From positions 806,001 to 870,000 of the forward strand of contig CAVWIZ010000006.1 in NCBI GenBank assembly GCA_963755195.1: a stretch of DNA of 64,000 nucleotides. Reading direction: 5' to 3'. Positions 24,471 through 33,457 of the stretch are shown in pieces. The position numbers were made by a program, and so were the translations under genes. The first letter of the stretch is position 1, and each line of letters begins with the position of its first letter. Below the pieces are notes generated by a model. That model saw only the letters and a program-made list of their open reading frames with translations. It searched no databases and had not been told where the DNA came from. The stretch comes from CAVQJU01 sp963755195. GTDB taxonomy: Bacteria; Acidobacteriota; Vicinamibacteria; Vicinamibacterales; CAVVIG01.

Positions 24471-26819
24471 ATGATGATTGCTGCGCTTGCCCTCTTGTCC
24501 CTGCTGGCCGGAGGGAGCATTTCCGGCGTCGTCCATGATTCCACCGGCGGAGTGGTGTCCGGCGCCGTTGTCGTCGTGCGCGTCGGAGGCACCGAACAGC
24601 GCGTGACCACGGGACCAGACGGCCGGTTCACTGCGGACGCGCCCGACACCGGTCAGCTGACGGTTATCGTCAGGGCCGGAGGGTTCGCCGAGAAGACGAC
24701 GCAGGTGCCGGCCGCACACACAGGCGACCTGGACGTGGTGCTCGACCCGGCGACCCTTCTTGAAACCATCACCGTGACGCCCACCCGCAGCGAGCAGCGC
24801 CTGGGCGATATCCCGGCGAGCGTCAACGTCGTCACGCGCAGGGAGATCGAAGCATCGCCGGCGCTCGTCGCCGACGACGTGCTCCGGCAGGTGCCGACGT
24901 TCAGCCTCTTCCGCCGCACCAGCAGCCTCGTCGCGCAGCCGACCACGCAGGGCGTGTCGCTACGCGGAATCGGACCGAGCGGGCAGAGCCGGACGCTCGT
25001 CATGCTCGACGGCATTCCCTTCAACGATCCGTTCGGCGGCTGGGTGTACTGGACGCGAGTGCCTCTGGACAGCGTGGACCGCATCGAAATGACCGACGGT
25101 GCCACCTCGAGCCTGTACGGGAACTACGCGATGGGCGGCGTCATCAACATCATCACGGCCCGGCCCACGCGAGGGATGATCGATTTCAAGACGCAGTACG
25201 GGAATCAGGGCAGTCCGAAATTCGACTTCCAGGCGGCCAACAGGTGGAACAAGCTGGGCGCGCTCGTCGAAGGGAGCTTCTTCAAGACGGATGGATTCCC
25301 CATCGTTGCGCCGATCGAACGCGGGCCGATCGACAACAACGCGAATGTGGACTATCGCAACGTGAGCGCCAAGGTCGAATATGCGCCATCGGACCGCGTC
25401 AACACCTTCTTCCGCGCCGGCTACTTCAGCGAGAATCGCAACAACGGGAAGGTCGGCGAGCTCAACGACGCGCGCTGGACGACAGTCAACGGCGGCGTCC
25501 GGCTCCGGTTGCCGGACGGAAGCGACGTGCAGGGCCGCGTGTACGTCGATGTGTCGCGATCCCATTTCAACTTCCTGGCCGTGACGAACCCGGCCACGAC
25601 CCGTAACCTCGTTCGTCTCGCCACCGATCAGCATGTTCCGACCAACGGTGTCGGCACCACGGTGTCCTGGACGAAGACCCTGAACCGATCGAACGTGCTC
25701 AGCGCCGGCGCCGACTGGCGCTGGATCGACGGCGACAGCCAGGAAGGCGCGTACGTCGCGGCGGTTCCCCAGGTGATCATTCCGCCGGTGACGATCGCGT
25801 CCGTCCTGTCGGTCCAGCGCGTATCGGGCGGCACCCAGCAGCTTTCGGGTGCGTTTCTCCAGGACATCTTCACGCCGGTTTCCCGATTGGTGATCACGCT
25901 GAGCGCCCGCGTCGATCACTGGCGCAACTACGACGGCCACAACCTGGAAACCACGGTATCGACCGGGCTGCCTACGGCCAACAACCGGCCGTCCATTCCC
26001 GAACGAGTCGATACGGTCGTCAGCCCGCGGGCCGCGGCGATCTACCACGTGACGGATCGCGTCAGCATCTGGGGCGCGGCGAATTTCGGATTCCGCGCGC
26101 CGACGCTCACCGAGCTGTACCGTCAGTTCTCGGTCGGTGCCATCACGACGCGTCCCAACGATCAGCTCGGGCCCGAGCGCCTGAAGGGCGGCGAAGCGGG
26201 CATTACCGTCGCGCCGACGCCGAACGTCACGGCCCGGCTGACGTGGTTCAACAACTACGTCAGCGATCCGGTGTTGAACGTGACACTCAATGCGACGACG
26301 GCGCAGAAACAGAACCTGGGCCAGACCCGCATCCGCGGTGTGCAGACGGACGTTGAATATCGCGTCGGTTCGTCCTGGCGCGTGTCTGGCGCGTACGTCT
26401 ACGACGAGGCGAAGGTCACGGACGGCGGCGTGGCGAACGCGGCGCTGGTGGGCAAGTACGTGCCGCAAGTGCCGCTCCACCACGCCACGTTCCAGGTGGC
26501 CTACTCGAACCCGAAGTACGCGAGCCTCGCGCTGTCGGTGCAGACGATGTCGTTGCAGTACAACGACGACCAGAACGTCCAGTTCATACCAGCTGCCACG
26601 CTGGCCGAAGCCGGATACAACTCGTTCACAGGGCCCGGGCTGCCGGGCTACGCATCGGTCGATTTCACGGCCCTGCGGGATGTGGGGCGCAACGTGCAGG
26701 TGTTTTTTGGCGTCCAGAACATGTTCGACCAGGTGTCGTTCGTGCAGACCAACCCTTCGACGACCGGCACGCCACGCCTGATGAACGGCGGCGTGCGGGT
26801 GCGATGGTCGGGACGGTAA
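24471..26819 (+). CDS. TonB-dependent receptor with carboxypeptidase-like N-terminal domain
   Basis: A 782-residue outer-membrane receptor. A signal peptide is followed by a CarboxypepD_reg-like domain at about 17-95 ('ISGVVHDSTGGVVSGAVVVV'). The plug domain follows at about 100-220 ('VTPTRSEQRLGDIPASVNVV', 'GVSLRGIGPSGQSRTLVMLD', 'DRIEMTDGATSSLYGNYAM'), then a 22-strand barrel. Receptors of this class take up iron chelates, cobalamin or nickel complexes using TonB energy. Sequence alone does not tell the ligand, and no riboswitch was recognised upstream. Confidence 0.92.
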   Translation: MMIAALALLSLLAGGSISGVVHDSTGGVVSGAVVVVRVGGTEQRVTTGPDGRFTADAPDTGQLTVIVRAGGFAEKTTQVPAAHTGDLDVVLDPATLLETITVTPTRSEQRLGDIPASVNVVTRREIEASPALVADDVLRQVPTFSLFRRTSSLVAQPTTQGVSLRGIGPSGQSRTLVMLDGIPFNDPFGGWVYWTRVPLDSVDRIEMTDGATSSLYGNYAMGGVINIITARPTRGMIDFKTQYGNQGSPKFDFQAANRWNKLGALVEGSFFKTDGFPIVAPIERGPIDNNANVDYRNVSAKVEYAPSDRVNTFFRAGYFSENRNNGKVGELNDARWTTVNGGVRLRLPDGSDVQGRVYVDVSRSHFNFLAVTNPATTRNLVRLATDQHVPTNGVGTTVSWTKTLNRSNVLSAGADWRWIDGDSQEGAYVAAVPQVIIPPVTIASVLSVQRVSGGTQQLSGAFLQDIFTPVSRLVITLSARVDHWRNYDGHNLETTVSTGLPTANNRPSIPERVDTVVSPRAAAIYHVTDRVSIWGAANFGFRAPTLTELYRQFSVGAITTRPNDQLGPERLKGGEAGITVAPTPNVTARLTWFNNYVSDPVLNVTLNATTAQKQNLGQTRIRGVQTDVEYRVGSSWRVSGAYVYDEAKVTDGGVANAALVGKYVPQVPLHHATFQVAYSNPKYASLALSVQTMSLQYNDDQNVQFIPAATLAEAGYNSFTGPGLPGYASVDFTALRDVGRNVQVFFGVQNMFDQVSFVQTNPSTTGTPRLMNGGVRVRWSGR

Positions 26820-27000
26820 TCGACACCGATGACTGCCGCGCATGCAGCTCCCGCAGAGAATTACCTAAGAGAGTTGTAAGCACCACGGCCTGCGATCTCC
26901 GCGTGCAACGCGATGAGATCACCGCGGGAGATCACCGCGGTTAACGTGACGTCAGACAGGCACGTCGGCGGAAGCACCAACTCCGAAGGAGCAGGTGAAG

Positions 27001-27016
27001 CTCCGAAAAATCGGAG
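27001..27016. promoter_or_regulatory. CTCCG-N6-CGGAG palindrome, candidate activator site
   Basis: CTCCGAAAAATCGGAG, flanked by CTCCGAAGGAG at 26981 and a CGGAG-type box (reverse strand) near 27031. Its centre is about 102 bp before the -24 element at 27111, close to the 100 bp seen at 38107/38207. The same palindrome occurs at 38040, 38099 and 45544. Confidence 0.55.
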
Positions 27017-27108
27017 TCGAACTTCCGATTCTCCGCCCGCTTTCTGGACCGATTGAGCGATTCCCCGCCAATTCTTGGAATAGAGACGCTCCTACGGTTT
27101 CGCCGGAA

Positions 27109-27127
27109 GCGGCATGAAGACTGCTGA
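27109..27127 (+). promoter_or_regulatory. Candidate sigma-54 promoter
   Basis: GCGGCATGAAGACTGCTGA: GG at 27111-27112, ten bases, GC at 27123-27124. GGCAT and ACTGCT match the element at 45711. The next gene starts 190 bp downstream, so the leader would be long. Confidence 0.45.
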
Positions 27128-27317
27128 CGAAGCAAGTCAGGAAAATGAGAGTGTCATCCAATTTTCCGTATGCGGAGTCGGGGATGCCCCTGTCACCCAT
27201 CACAGTGCGCAAGTCGGGCGGAGGGCGGTAATACAATAGCGGACAGCGTGCCACGCTTGTCATATCCCGGATTCAGAGGCGACGCACTCTGACGTCTTCA
27301 ATCGAAAGGAAACGTTC

Positions 27318-27990
27318 ATGTGGAAACGAATCGTCGTGATGGCTTTTCTCGTATCGTTGACGGCAGTGCCCGCCTTCGCTCAGGAACCGAAGGCTGAAGT
27401 TGGCGTCTTCTTCGGTTGGGTTTTCTCGGATGGCGTCAGCGGCGACAACTTCAGGGCCGCGAACGGGAACATCTACAACCGCGTCGATCCGAAAGACTCC
27501 TTCGGCTGGGGCCTCGATGTCGGCGTCATGGTGGGACCGAATGCCGAGGTGGGCTTCATCTACGCCAACCAGCCCACGACGCTGCAGGTCAGCGGAACCA
27601 CAACGACGGACGTCGGCGACCAGACCACCAACAGTTACCACGGCTACGTCGGCTACAACTTCGGTGAGTCGAGCGCCAGACTGCGTCCGTACTTCGTTGT
27701 TCGGCCTTGGCGCGACGAGTTATAGCGACGTCAGCTATACGTCGACGACGGGACCGCGGACCCGCACGATCCCCAGCGCCTCGCGATTCTCCACCACCTG
27801 GGGCGCGGGCGTGAAAGTGTACGGGACCGGGCACGTCGGCGGCCGGTTCGGTGTGCGCTGGACACCGACCTACATCAAGTCCGACGCGACCGGCTATTGG
27901 TGCGACCCCTACTGGGGCTGCTATCTCGTCGGCAACGCGCAGTACGCCAACCAGTTCGACATCAACGGCGGCGTCACCTTCCGCTTCTGA
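27318..27990 (+). pseudogene. Outer-membrane beta-barrel protein, one frameshift
   Basis: Starts with a signal peptide ('KRIVVMAFLVSLTAVPAFAQ') after an AAGGAAA site. The barrel reads 'AEVGVFFGWVFSDG', 'GLDVGVMVGPNAEVGFIYA' and 'NSYHGYVGYNFGE'. At about 27700 a surplus T (TTCGTTGTTCGG) sends the frame to a stop at 27725. In the next frame it resumes 'LFGLGATSYSDVSYTS', 'WGAGVKVYGTGHVGGRFGVR' and ends 'FDINGGVTFRF' at 27990, with terminal Phe. It is a small eight- to ten-strand OmpA/OmpW-like barrel of about 223 residues. A sigma-54-type promoter lies upstream. Confidence 0.75.
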
Positions 27991-28005
27991 CGGAATTCGG
28001 CCATG

Positions 28006-28058
28006 GAGCCACCGAGGCGCGGAGAAATCCTGACGGATTCTCAGCGTCTCGGTGGCTC
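28006..28058. repeat. GCCACCGAGG hairpin repeat
   Basis: GAGCCACCGAG (28006-28016) pairs with CTCGGTGGCTC (28048-28058), and AGAAATCC with GGATTCT inside. It is related in type to the GCCACGGAGG hairpin at 49322-49391. Confidence 0.75.
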
Positions 28059-28221
28059 AGTGGCTCGTCCTGCGCGCCTCCCATTTGTCTCCTCGCGCGC
28101 GAATTCTCGCTAGACCAGTTTTCGTTTCTCTGTAGCTCTGGATTCTGAGCCTGCGGCTGGCTATCACGAAGACACGAAACACACGACGAAGGACTCTCCA
28201 CGGCTGAGGATGCCGCGAAAG

Positions 28222-28450
28222 ACGATCAAGCAGAGAGATCACAGAGATCGCAGAGTGACGCGTCGATTCGACGCGGCCGGCCGGCAAGCCGGCCCGGGCG
28301 GCAGGTTGAGAGAATCAGAATACAAACCAGGCACGGTCCCATCTGGCTTGTATTCTGATTCTCTCAACTTGCCGCCGCCGCTTCGCGGCGCCGCGTCGAA
28401 TCGCTCTGCGATCTCTGCGCGTCCTCTGCGTGCTCTGCGTCCGATCGTCG
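28222..28450. repeat. GCAGAG inverted-repeat copy with a second inverted repeat nested inside
   Basis: The outer arms are worn GCAGAG-family arms (28226-28258 and 28396-28447) plus the arm pieces CGATTCGACGCGGCC and GCGCCGCGTCGAATCG. Between them 28297-28330 and 28343-28376 form a separate 34-bp inverted repeat with two mismatches and a 12-base loop; its arms contain GAGAGAATCAGAATACAA. The structure reads as one mobile-type element inserted into another. Confidence 0.8.
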
Positions 28451-28484
28451 TATCGAGGCGCACTACATGGAAATGGAAGACGCT

Positions 28485-29520
28485 CTAGTAGCTCCAGCCA
28501 AACGACAGGACGATGCCGACGTCGTTGTTCTCGGCGTCCGTGGTGGGCGGCCGGCTGTCGAACGTGTCGAATCAGTTGAACGAAATGAAGACGTCCTTCC
28601 AGATCTCGCGCTTGAACGCGTAGTCGAGTTGAAGGCGCTGCCGGCCCCAGTTGCTGAGGCTCGGGTAGTACTGGACACCGATATCGACATTCGTCTTCGG
28701 GTGATCGTACCGGAAATACGACTTCCTGAAGATGAGGAGTCCTTCCAGGTTCTGCGTGGGATCGGCGTCGACGTTACGTTCGTCGTTGGCAGACAATCCG
28801 GCGCCGATCGACAATTGCGCCCGATTGGTGTTGACGAGCCGCGGGCCCGCGACGACGGCCAGCTGCGACCGCAAGAGCAGTCCGAGGCTTTCGTTGCTGT
28901 CGAACTGCGCGCCCGCCCAGACGACCAGGCGCTGGCCTCGGTACCGCACGTACGAGGCCTGAATCGTGCCACGATCGTCCCGGTTGCCGCCGTCGTTTTC
29001 GTCCTTCGTCAGCGTGGCCGACCCGGTGAGCCGTGCCTCGAACGCCGGCCTGCGGTACACGGTGGTCGTGTTGACGTTGAGCTGGGCGATGTGACTCGAT
29101 TGGGTGTAGCTGAAGCCGACGTCGAACGAGCCGTCCAGCTTTGCCCAGAAGCTCGCGCCGATCGGTCTGATGATCGTCACGTCGGCCGTTGGCAGCGAGA
29201 TCATATCGACGGCTTCGAGGATCGACGAGCGACCGCGGGTCTCCGGCCGCCAGACTGCCGAAGAAACCGCCGGCCGTCCGATGTGGTGACATCGAACTGA
29301 CCCCTGGCCTCGAGCGAGACGATCTTGTCCCACTCGAAGTACAGCGTCCCCGCATCGTCGGTCGAGAATTCGAGCTGGCCGCGATTGAGGCTCTTCACCT
29401 CGCCCGTGATCCGGTCGCCGTTCGCGAGCCTGACGACGTCGGTCTTGCTGTGCGTGCGCCGTTCCGCTCAGAACCATCGACCAGCGCCAACGCGGCCGCC
29501 CCACGTTGAATCCACGCTGT
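28485..29520 (-). pseudogene. DUF481-family outer-membrane protein, several frameshifts
   Basis: The parts of one gene lie in different frames. N-terminal: 'KTDVVRLANGDRITGEVKSL', then 'GTLYFEWDKIVSLEARGQF', the usual opening of YdiY/DUF481 proteins. Middle: 'LPTADVTIIRPIGASFWAKL', 'VYRRPAFEARLTGSATLTK', 'GLLLRSQLAVVAGPRLVNTN', 'ENLEG'-like loop and 'AFKREIWKDVFISFN'. A stop follows at 28572, but the next frame supplies the expected 'ENNDVGIVLSFGWSY' ending at 28485. At least two or three single-base shifts are needed. The signal peptide region is also broken, so the start is approximate. Confidence 0.7.
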
Positions 29521-29610
29521 TGCCGACGTGATCAATCGACCGCCTCTCGAAATGCCGGCGCAGCATACAACGGCGATCGTGGCGTTACGTTGGCGTTTCG
29601 ACGGGGACAG

Positions 29611-30657
29611 TCACGCGACCGCCCCCGCCATGACGAGCGTGGCTACTTTCTGGCGACGTAGCGGATTGCCGCCGAGCGCGTTCGAAATGGCGGCAATCGC
29701 CCGCTGCGCGCGGATGCTGTTGCCGGCGTCGTCGAGCGGCGGCGAGATGACCGCGATGCCGAACTTGCCGGGGGACACCGCGATGATGCCGCCGCCGACG
29801 CCGCTCTTGGCCGGCAGGCCCGTGTGATACAGCCACTTGCCCGAGTCGTCATACAGACCCGCCGTGGCCATCACCGCCAGGACGCCGGGGACCTTGGCTG
29901 CATCGAGCACCAGCTTGCCGGTCACCGGATTCTTGCCGCCGCTGGCGAGCGTGGCGGCCATCGTCGCCAGGTCCTTGGCGTTCACGCCGATCGAGCACTG
30001 GCGCGTGTAGAGATCGACGGCCTGCGGCCAGTTGGTCTTGATGTACCCGTACGCGAACATCAACGCGCCGATCGCCTGGTTGCGCTGATTGGAGTCGGAC
30101 TCCGACTTGTAGACGTCCTGCAAGACCGTCAGTGACCGGCCGGCGGCGTCGTTGTGGAAGCCGATGATCTTCTTCCAGACCGCGTCGGCGTTCGCGCCCG
30201 TCACCATGCTGGTGGCCGAGATCGCGCCGGGATTCACCAGCGCGTTCATTTCCGGTGCGCCGGCTCCGGCGACCACCTTGACCCCTTCGACCGCGATGAT
30301 CGAGTTGAACCGCGCGCCGGTCGCATCGACGCCGATCCGTTTCTCAATCGCGTCCGCGCCCTGCTCCTGAATCACCTGCGCCATCGTGAAGACCTTGGAG
30401 ATCGACTGAATCGAGACTTCGGTCTTGATGTCGCCGGCCGTGTAGACCTTGCCGTCCACGGTCACCAGGGCGATCCCGAACAGGTTCGGGTCCACTTTGG
30501 CGAGCGCCGGGATGTAGTCGGCGTTCTTGCCTTCCTTGAGCGCCTTGAACTGGTTGTACGCGTTGTTGACGACGGTCTGCGGGTCCGACTGCGCCGTGAG
30601 CGCGAGGCCGCCCAGCATCATGCTGACGGCGACCACGCCAAGTTTCCTGACCATCAC
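29611..30657 (-). CDS. glsA: Exported glutaminase (GlsA type)
   Basis: Glutaminase, L-glutamine to L-glutamate plus ammonia, of the serine-dependent beta-lactamase-like fold. The catalytic motif S-x-x-K is in 'VSIQSISKVFTM', followed by 'GVDATGARFNSIIAVE', 'NALVNPGAISATSMV' and 'SGVGGGIIAVSPGKFGIAV', all classical GlsA motifs. Unlike the usual cytoplasmic enzyme it carries a signal peptide ('LGVVAVSMMLGGLALTAQSD'), so it should act in the periplasm. It is the last gene of a minus-strand set beginning with an exported serine dehydratase, 16 bp after the amidohydrolase gene. Confidence 0.92.
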   Translation of the reverse strand: MMVRKLGVVAVSMMLGGLALTAQSDPQTVVNNAYNQFKALKEGKNADYIPALAKVDPNLFGIALVTVDGKVYTAGDIKTEVSIQSISKVFTMAQVIQEQGADAIEKRIGVDATGARFNSIIAVEGVKVVAGAGAPEMNALVNPGAISATSMVTGANADAVWKKIIGFHNDAAGRSLTVLQDVYKSESDSNQRNQAIGALMFAYGYIKTNWPQAVDLYTRQCSIGVNAKDLATMAATLASGGKNPVTGKLVLDAAKVPGVLAVMATAGLYDDSGKWLYHTGLPAKSGVGGGIIAVSPGKFGIAVISPPLDDAGNSIRAQRAIAAISNALGGNPLRRQKVATLVMAGAVA

Positions 30658-30673
30658 TAGCCTCCTATCTTGT

Positions 30674-31807
30674 TCACTTCACGTTCAATCGTTCCCATTC
30701 GCGGACGCGCCTGCGCCCCTCGTTGAAAATCCGCTCGTAGTTGCCTTTCCGTACCTTGAGGCTGGTTGCCGGCGTCAGCTGCCGCCAGACCGGCTCCCAC
30801 ATGTCGAACACCCCGAAATACGCCGCCGCGCTCGCCGGCGCCACGGTGTCCGTCCCGAACAGGAACCGGTCCGGGTGCTTGTTCAGCATGGCCGCCACGC
30901 GCGCAACCGTCGCAGGCGAGGAGACGGCGTACTTCGCCACCTCGTCCCACGAGATGTCGAAGTTCAGGTGGGCCAGCGCCGGGTCCGCCAGGAGCTCTTC
31001 CACGATCCCCACATGGTTGGGACTGCGTTCGGCCGCCTCGGCCGACACCTGCACCGGATGCACGACGCGGCCCAGGCCGGTATGCGCCCAGATGATCGAC
31101 GCTGTCGGATGGCGCTTCAGCACGGCCTTCATCTGCGTCAAATACACCGGTTCGGCGTCCGTCTTCGCAAACGGCATGTCGATGTCGTTGTGCAGGATGA
31201 CGACCAGACCCGCCTCGGCCGCGAAGTCGAGGATGCGGTCGAGTGCAGGGTTCGTCAGGCTCGCCGTTTCGCCCGACACCTTCGACGACACGAATTCCTT
31301 GTGGATGGTGAACTCGCCGATGCCGCTGAACACGCCGGGGAACACCCGCAGTACGCGGCGGATGTGATCCACGCCGTACATGTCCGCCGGGTCGAAGCCG
31401 GTGATCATCGGGTCGAAGCGCGCCTGCTCGGCGGGCGTGAGCGACTTGTAGACGCTCGCGATGTACGCGTCGGTGAACGAGTAGTAGTAGAGCGGCGCGT
31501 CGCTGTGCAGGTAGTAGGTCGGGGCGAAATTCCCCGAGTTCGCGTACGACCATTGCTGCTGCAACGGAATGCCGAAGAGCGTCGAGCGCCCGACGCGCGT
31601 GCCCATGATCTGGAGGAACTCGCGGGGCGTGATGCCCTGCTGGATGTAGTTCGTCAGGTGGAAGTGCGAGTCGTCGAATTCGTTGGCGGCCCCTTGGCCT
31701 TGCGCGTCCACGGCGCGCGAGAGGAAGAGGGCCAGGAGCGCCAGGCCTGCGATTGAACCGAGCAGCGCGATCACGAGGCGTGCGCGTTGGTGGATCATGG
31801 CCTTCAT
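30674..31807 (-). CDS. Exported amidohydrolase (amidohydro_2 type)
   Basis: A 377-residue TIM-barrel hydrolase with an N-terminal signal or anchor segment ('LVIALLGSIAGLALLALFLS'). Metal-site motifs are 'DDSHFHLTNY' (H-x-H), 'VVILHNDID', 'SIIWAHTGLGR' and 'RFLFGTDTVAP' (the late Asp). This is the PF04909 family, whose members act on amides, lactones or decarboxylate aromatic acids. The substrate is unknown. It lies between two porin genes and the glutaminase gene with gaps of 1 and 16 bp, which suggests a role in the same extracytoplasmic pathway. Confidence 0.82.
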   Translation of the reverse strand: MKAMIHQRARLVIALLGSIAGLALLALFLSRAVDAQGQGAANEFDDSHFHLTNYIQQGITPREFLQIMGTRVGRSTLFGIPLQQQWSYANSGNFAPTYYLHSDAPLYYYSFTDAYIASVYKSLTPAEQARFDPMITGFDPADMYGVDHIRRVLRVFPGVFSGIGEFTIHKEFVSSKVSGETASLTNPALDRILDFAAEAGLVVILHNDIDMPFAKTDAEPVYLTQMKAVLKRHPTASIIWAHTGLGRVVHPVQVSAEAAERSPNHVGIVEELLADPALAHLNFDISWDEVAKYAVSSPATVARVAAMLNKHPDRFLFGTDTVAPASAAAYFGVFDMWEPVWRQLTPATSLKVRKGNYERIFNEGRRRVREWERLNVK

Positions 31808-31808
31808 C

Positions 31809-33425
31809 TCAGAAATTCATCTCGAGGTTGAGGTGGAAGATGTTGCCGTTTGCGCCGACGGGCATCGGATACGCGGTATAACCGACCGGGCTCTTGTTGA
31901 CGTGGATGAATTCAGCGTTGACGCGAAGGCCGCGCTGCTTCAGGAAGTACCAGTTTTCGCCTGCTCGCCACTCCCACGGATTGCCGTAATTGCCGAAGAT
32001 CTGCGACCAGCTGACGTACAGCTGGAGGGTCTTCGGCACCGCCATCGCCGACGTCTGCATCTGGTAGCCGTTGTCGCTGATGTCCGGGATCCCGCCGGTG
32101 TTCACGCCGACGTAGTTGTTCAACCAGCGGCGGTAGTACTCGCCTTCAAGCGACATGCCCTTGTACTTCAAGCCAGCGTCGATGCTCATCATCCGGTAGT
32201 TCACCTCGTTCACCGTGATGCCGGGGCCGAACAAGTTCGGCGTGAAGATCACGCTGCCATCAGTGAGCCGGATCTGGCTGTTCTCGATTCCTTCGGTGCT
32301 CGGCTGAGACTGTTTCTCTTCGACGCTGTGGGTGTAGTGCCAGCCCACCCTGGTGGCGGCCTTCTGGTGATAGTCGTAGTCGCCGAAGGTGCCGTACAAC
32401 CCGAACTCGCCCGTCGTCGGCAGCCACTGGAGCGCGTAGGACTGAGTGTTGAACTTGTTGTCGAGCTGCGCCGCGCTGACGCCCAGCACGCTCAGGTTGT
32501 TGGCGAACATCACATTGTACTTGACGTTGGATTCGACTTCGCCCTTCAGCCAGAAGCCGGTCGTGTACGAACCGCGAAAGAACTCGTCGGCGATGAGGCG
32601 GTCGTCGACGCCGAGCCAGTACGGAAACTGGCCTTCGGTGCTCCGAGTCGACGGCAGCGACGTGATGCCGAAGCCTGCGGTCACGAAACGGTTCCACGTC
32701 CAGCTCAGGTTGCCGGCGCCGACGACCTGCGCCGCATCGCCCTGCGAGGCGTTCGACGACCAGACGTACAGGTAATACCGGAACCGTGGATCGAGGAACC
32801 AGCCGGAAAACGGCGCGAAGAATTTCTGGAGCTGCATGTCCTGGCGCTGCTGCAGCGATTTCGTGTTCCCGAAGGCGTCCACGTAAGTCGGATCGAGGTT
32901 CAGCTGATTCAGGTAGCGCGCGTAGCTGAACAGCCGGAAGTAGATCTGTCCTTTTTCACCGTCGAACAGCAGGAACCCCGCGTTCGGCACATACGAGGGC
33001 GCGTTCTGCTTGACCTCAGTCGTCTGCACCGGCGCCACCCGGCCGAGAAGGAACACGCCGCTGCATCCGTCCGAAACCCAGATGCCGGCGGTGTCGAAGC
33101 CCCACGTGTCGCCGAAGAGACATGGAGCAGCGCCCCTCGATCGGAGGAGCGCGACGCCCGCGGACGTGTCGGCCGTGCACTGGATGCGCTGGCCGAGCTG
33201 CGACGAGCACGTCACGAGGTTCGCCGCCTGACCGCCCGAAGGCGGCGTCGCCTGACCGGCCGCAGCCTCTGCGCTGCCGCCGCCCGCGGCCGGCGACAGG
33301 GAGCTCTCGCCGGCGCCAGGCAACGATTGGGCGCCGATCGAGCCCGTCATGAGCAGCAAGCACAAGGCGGTCCTGACCACTTGAATCCAGCCTCCTTCGA
33401 GTCGGCTTACGAGTGCGGGGTGCAT
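31809..33425 (-). CDS. OprP-like porin with N-terminal DUF3011-like domain
   Basis: I start it at ATG 33425, giving a signal peptide ending near 'LMTGSIGAQ'. A Cys-rich module at about 62-125 ('CSSQLGQRIQCTADTSAG', 'FGDTWGFDTAGIWVSDGC') matches the DUF3011 pattern. The rest is a barrel: 'YFRLFSYARYLNQLNLD', 'FSGWFLDPRFRYYLYVWSSN', 'YEWRAG'-type strands, ending 'FHLNLEMNF'. The barrel aligns strand by strand with the next gene (33458-34852), so the two are tandem paralogues. They resemble phosphate-selective porins O/P. It presumably admits the substrates of the neighbouring exported enzymes. Confidence 0.75.
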   Translation of the reverse strand: MHPALVSRLEGGWIQVVRTALCLLLMTGSIGAQSLPGAGESSLSPAAGGGSAEAAAGQATPPSGGQAANLVTCSSQLGQRIQCTADTSAGVALLRSRGAAPCLFGDTWGFDTAGIWVSDGCSGVFLLGRVAPVQTTEVKQNAPSYVPNAGFLLFDGEKGQIYFRLFSYARYLNQLNLDPTYVDAFGNTKSLQQRQDMQLQKFFAPFSGWFLDPRFRYYLYVWSSNASQGDAAQVVGAGNLSWTWNRFVTAGFGITSLPSTRSTEGQFPYWLGVDDRLIADEFFRGSYTTGFWLKGEVESNVKYNVMFANNLSVLGVSAAQLDNKFNTQSYALQWLPTTGEFGLYGTFGDYDYHQKAATRVGWHYTHSVEEKQSQPSTEGIENSQIRLTDGSVIFTPNLFGPGITVNEVNYRMMSIDAGLKYKGMSLEGEYYRRWLNNYVGVNTGGIPDISDNGYQMQTSAMAVPKTLQLYVSWSQIFGNYGNPWEWRAGENWYFLKQRGLRVNAEFIHVNKSPVGYTAYPMPVGANGNIFHLNLEMNF

Positions 33426-33457
33426 TTGCGCGTCGTCGAGCCGATTGGTTGCCAACG

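Larger units (their letters stand above)
26820..27317. other. Intergenic region with decayed repeat, palindrome and sigma-54-type promoter
   Basis: No convincing gene in about 500 bp. 26838-26940 looks like a worn GCAGAG-family copy (CCCGCAGAGAATT and CTGCGATCTCCGCG remain). 26981-27035 carries several CTCCGA/CGGAG boxes. A sigma-54-type site is at 27109. A 28-codon frame at 27146-27232 could be a leader peptide, but nothing else supports it. Confidence 0.5.
27991..28484. other. Intergenic region occupied by two hairpin repeat elements
   Basis: About 490 bp between the barrel gene and the end of the convergent DUF481 gene. It contains no gene that I can support: the small reading frames here are the arms of repeats. 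It holds a GCCACCGAGG-type hairpin (28006-28058), then a nested pair of inverted repeats (28222-28450). Confidence 0.6.

Noticed and set aside
27232..27250. Sigma-54 promoter on the minus strand (GTGGCACGCTGTCCGCTA)
   Set aside because: Spacing and the -24 box fit, but the -12 box is poor and no supportable minus-strand gene lies downstream.
28239..28488. Small genes of 70-90 codons on both strands
   Set aside because: They are translations of inverted-repeat arms, mirror each other, and have no start signals.
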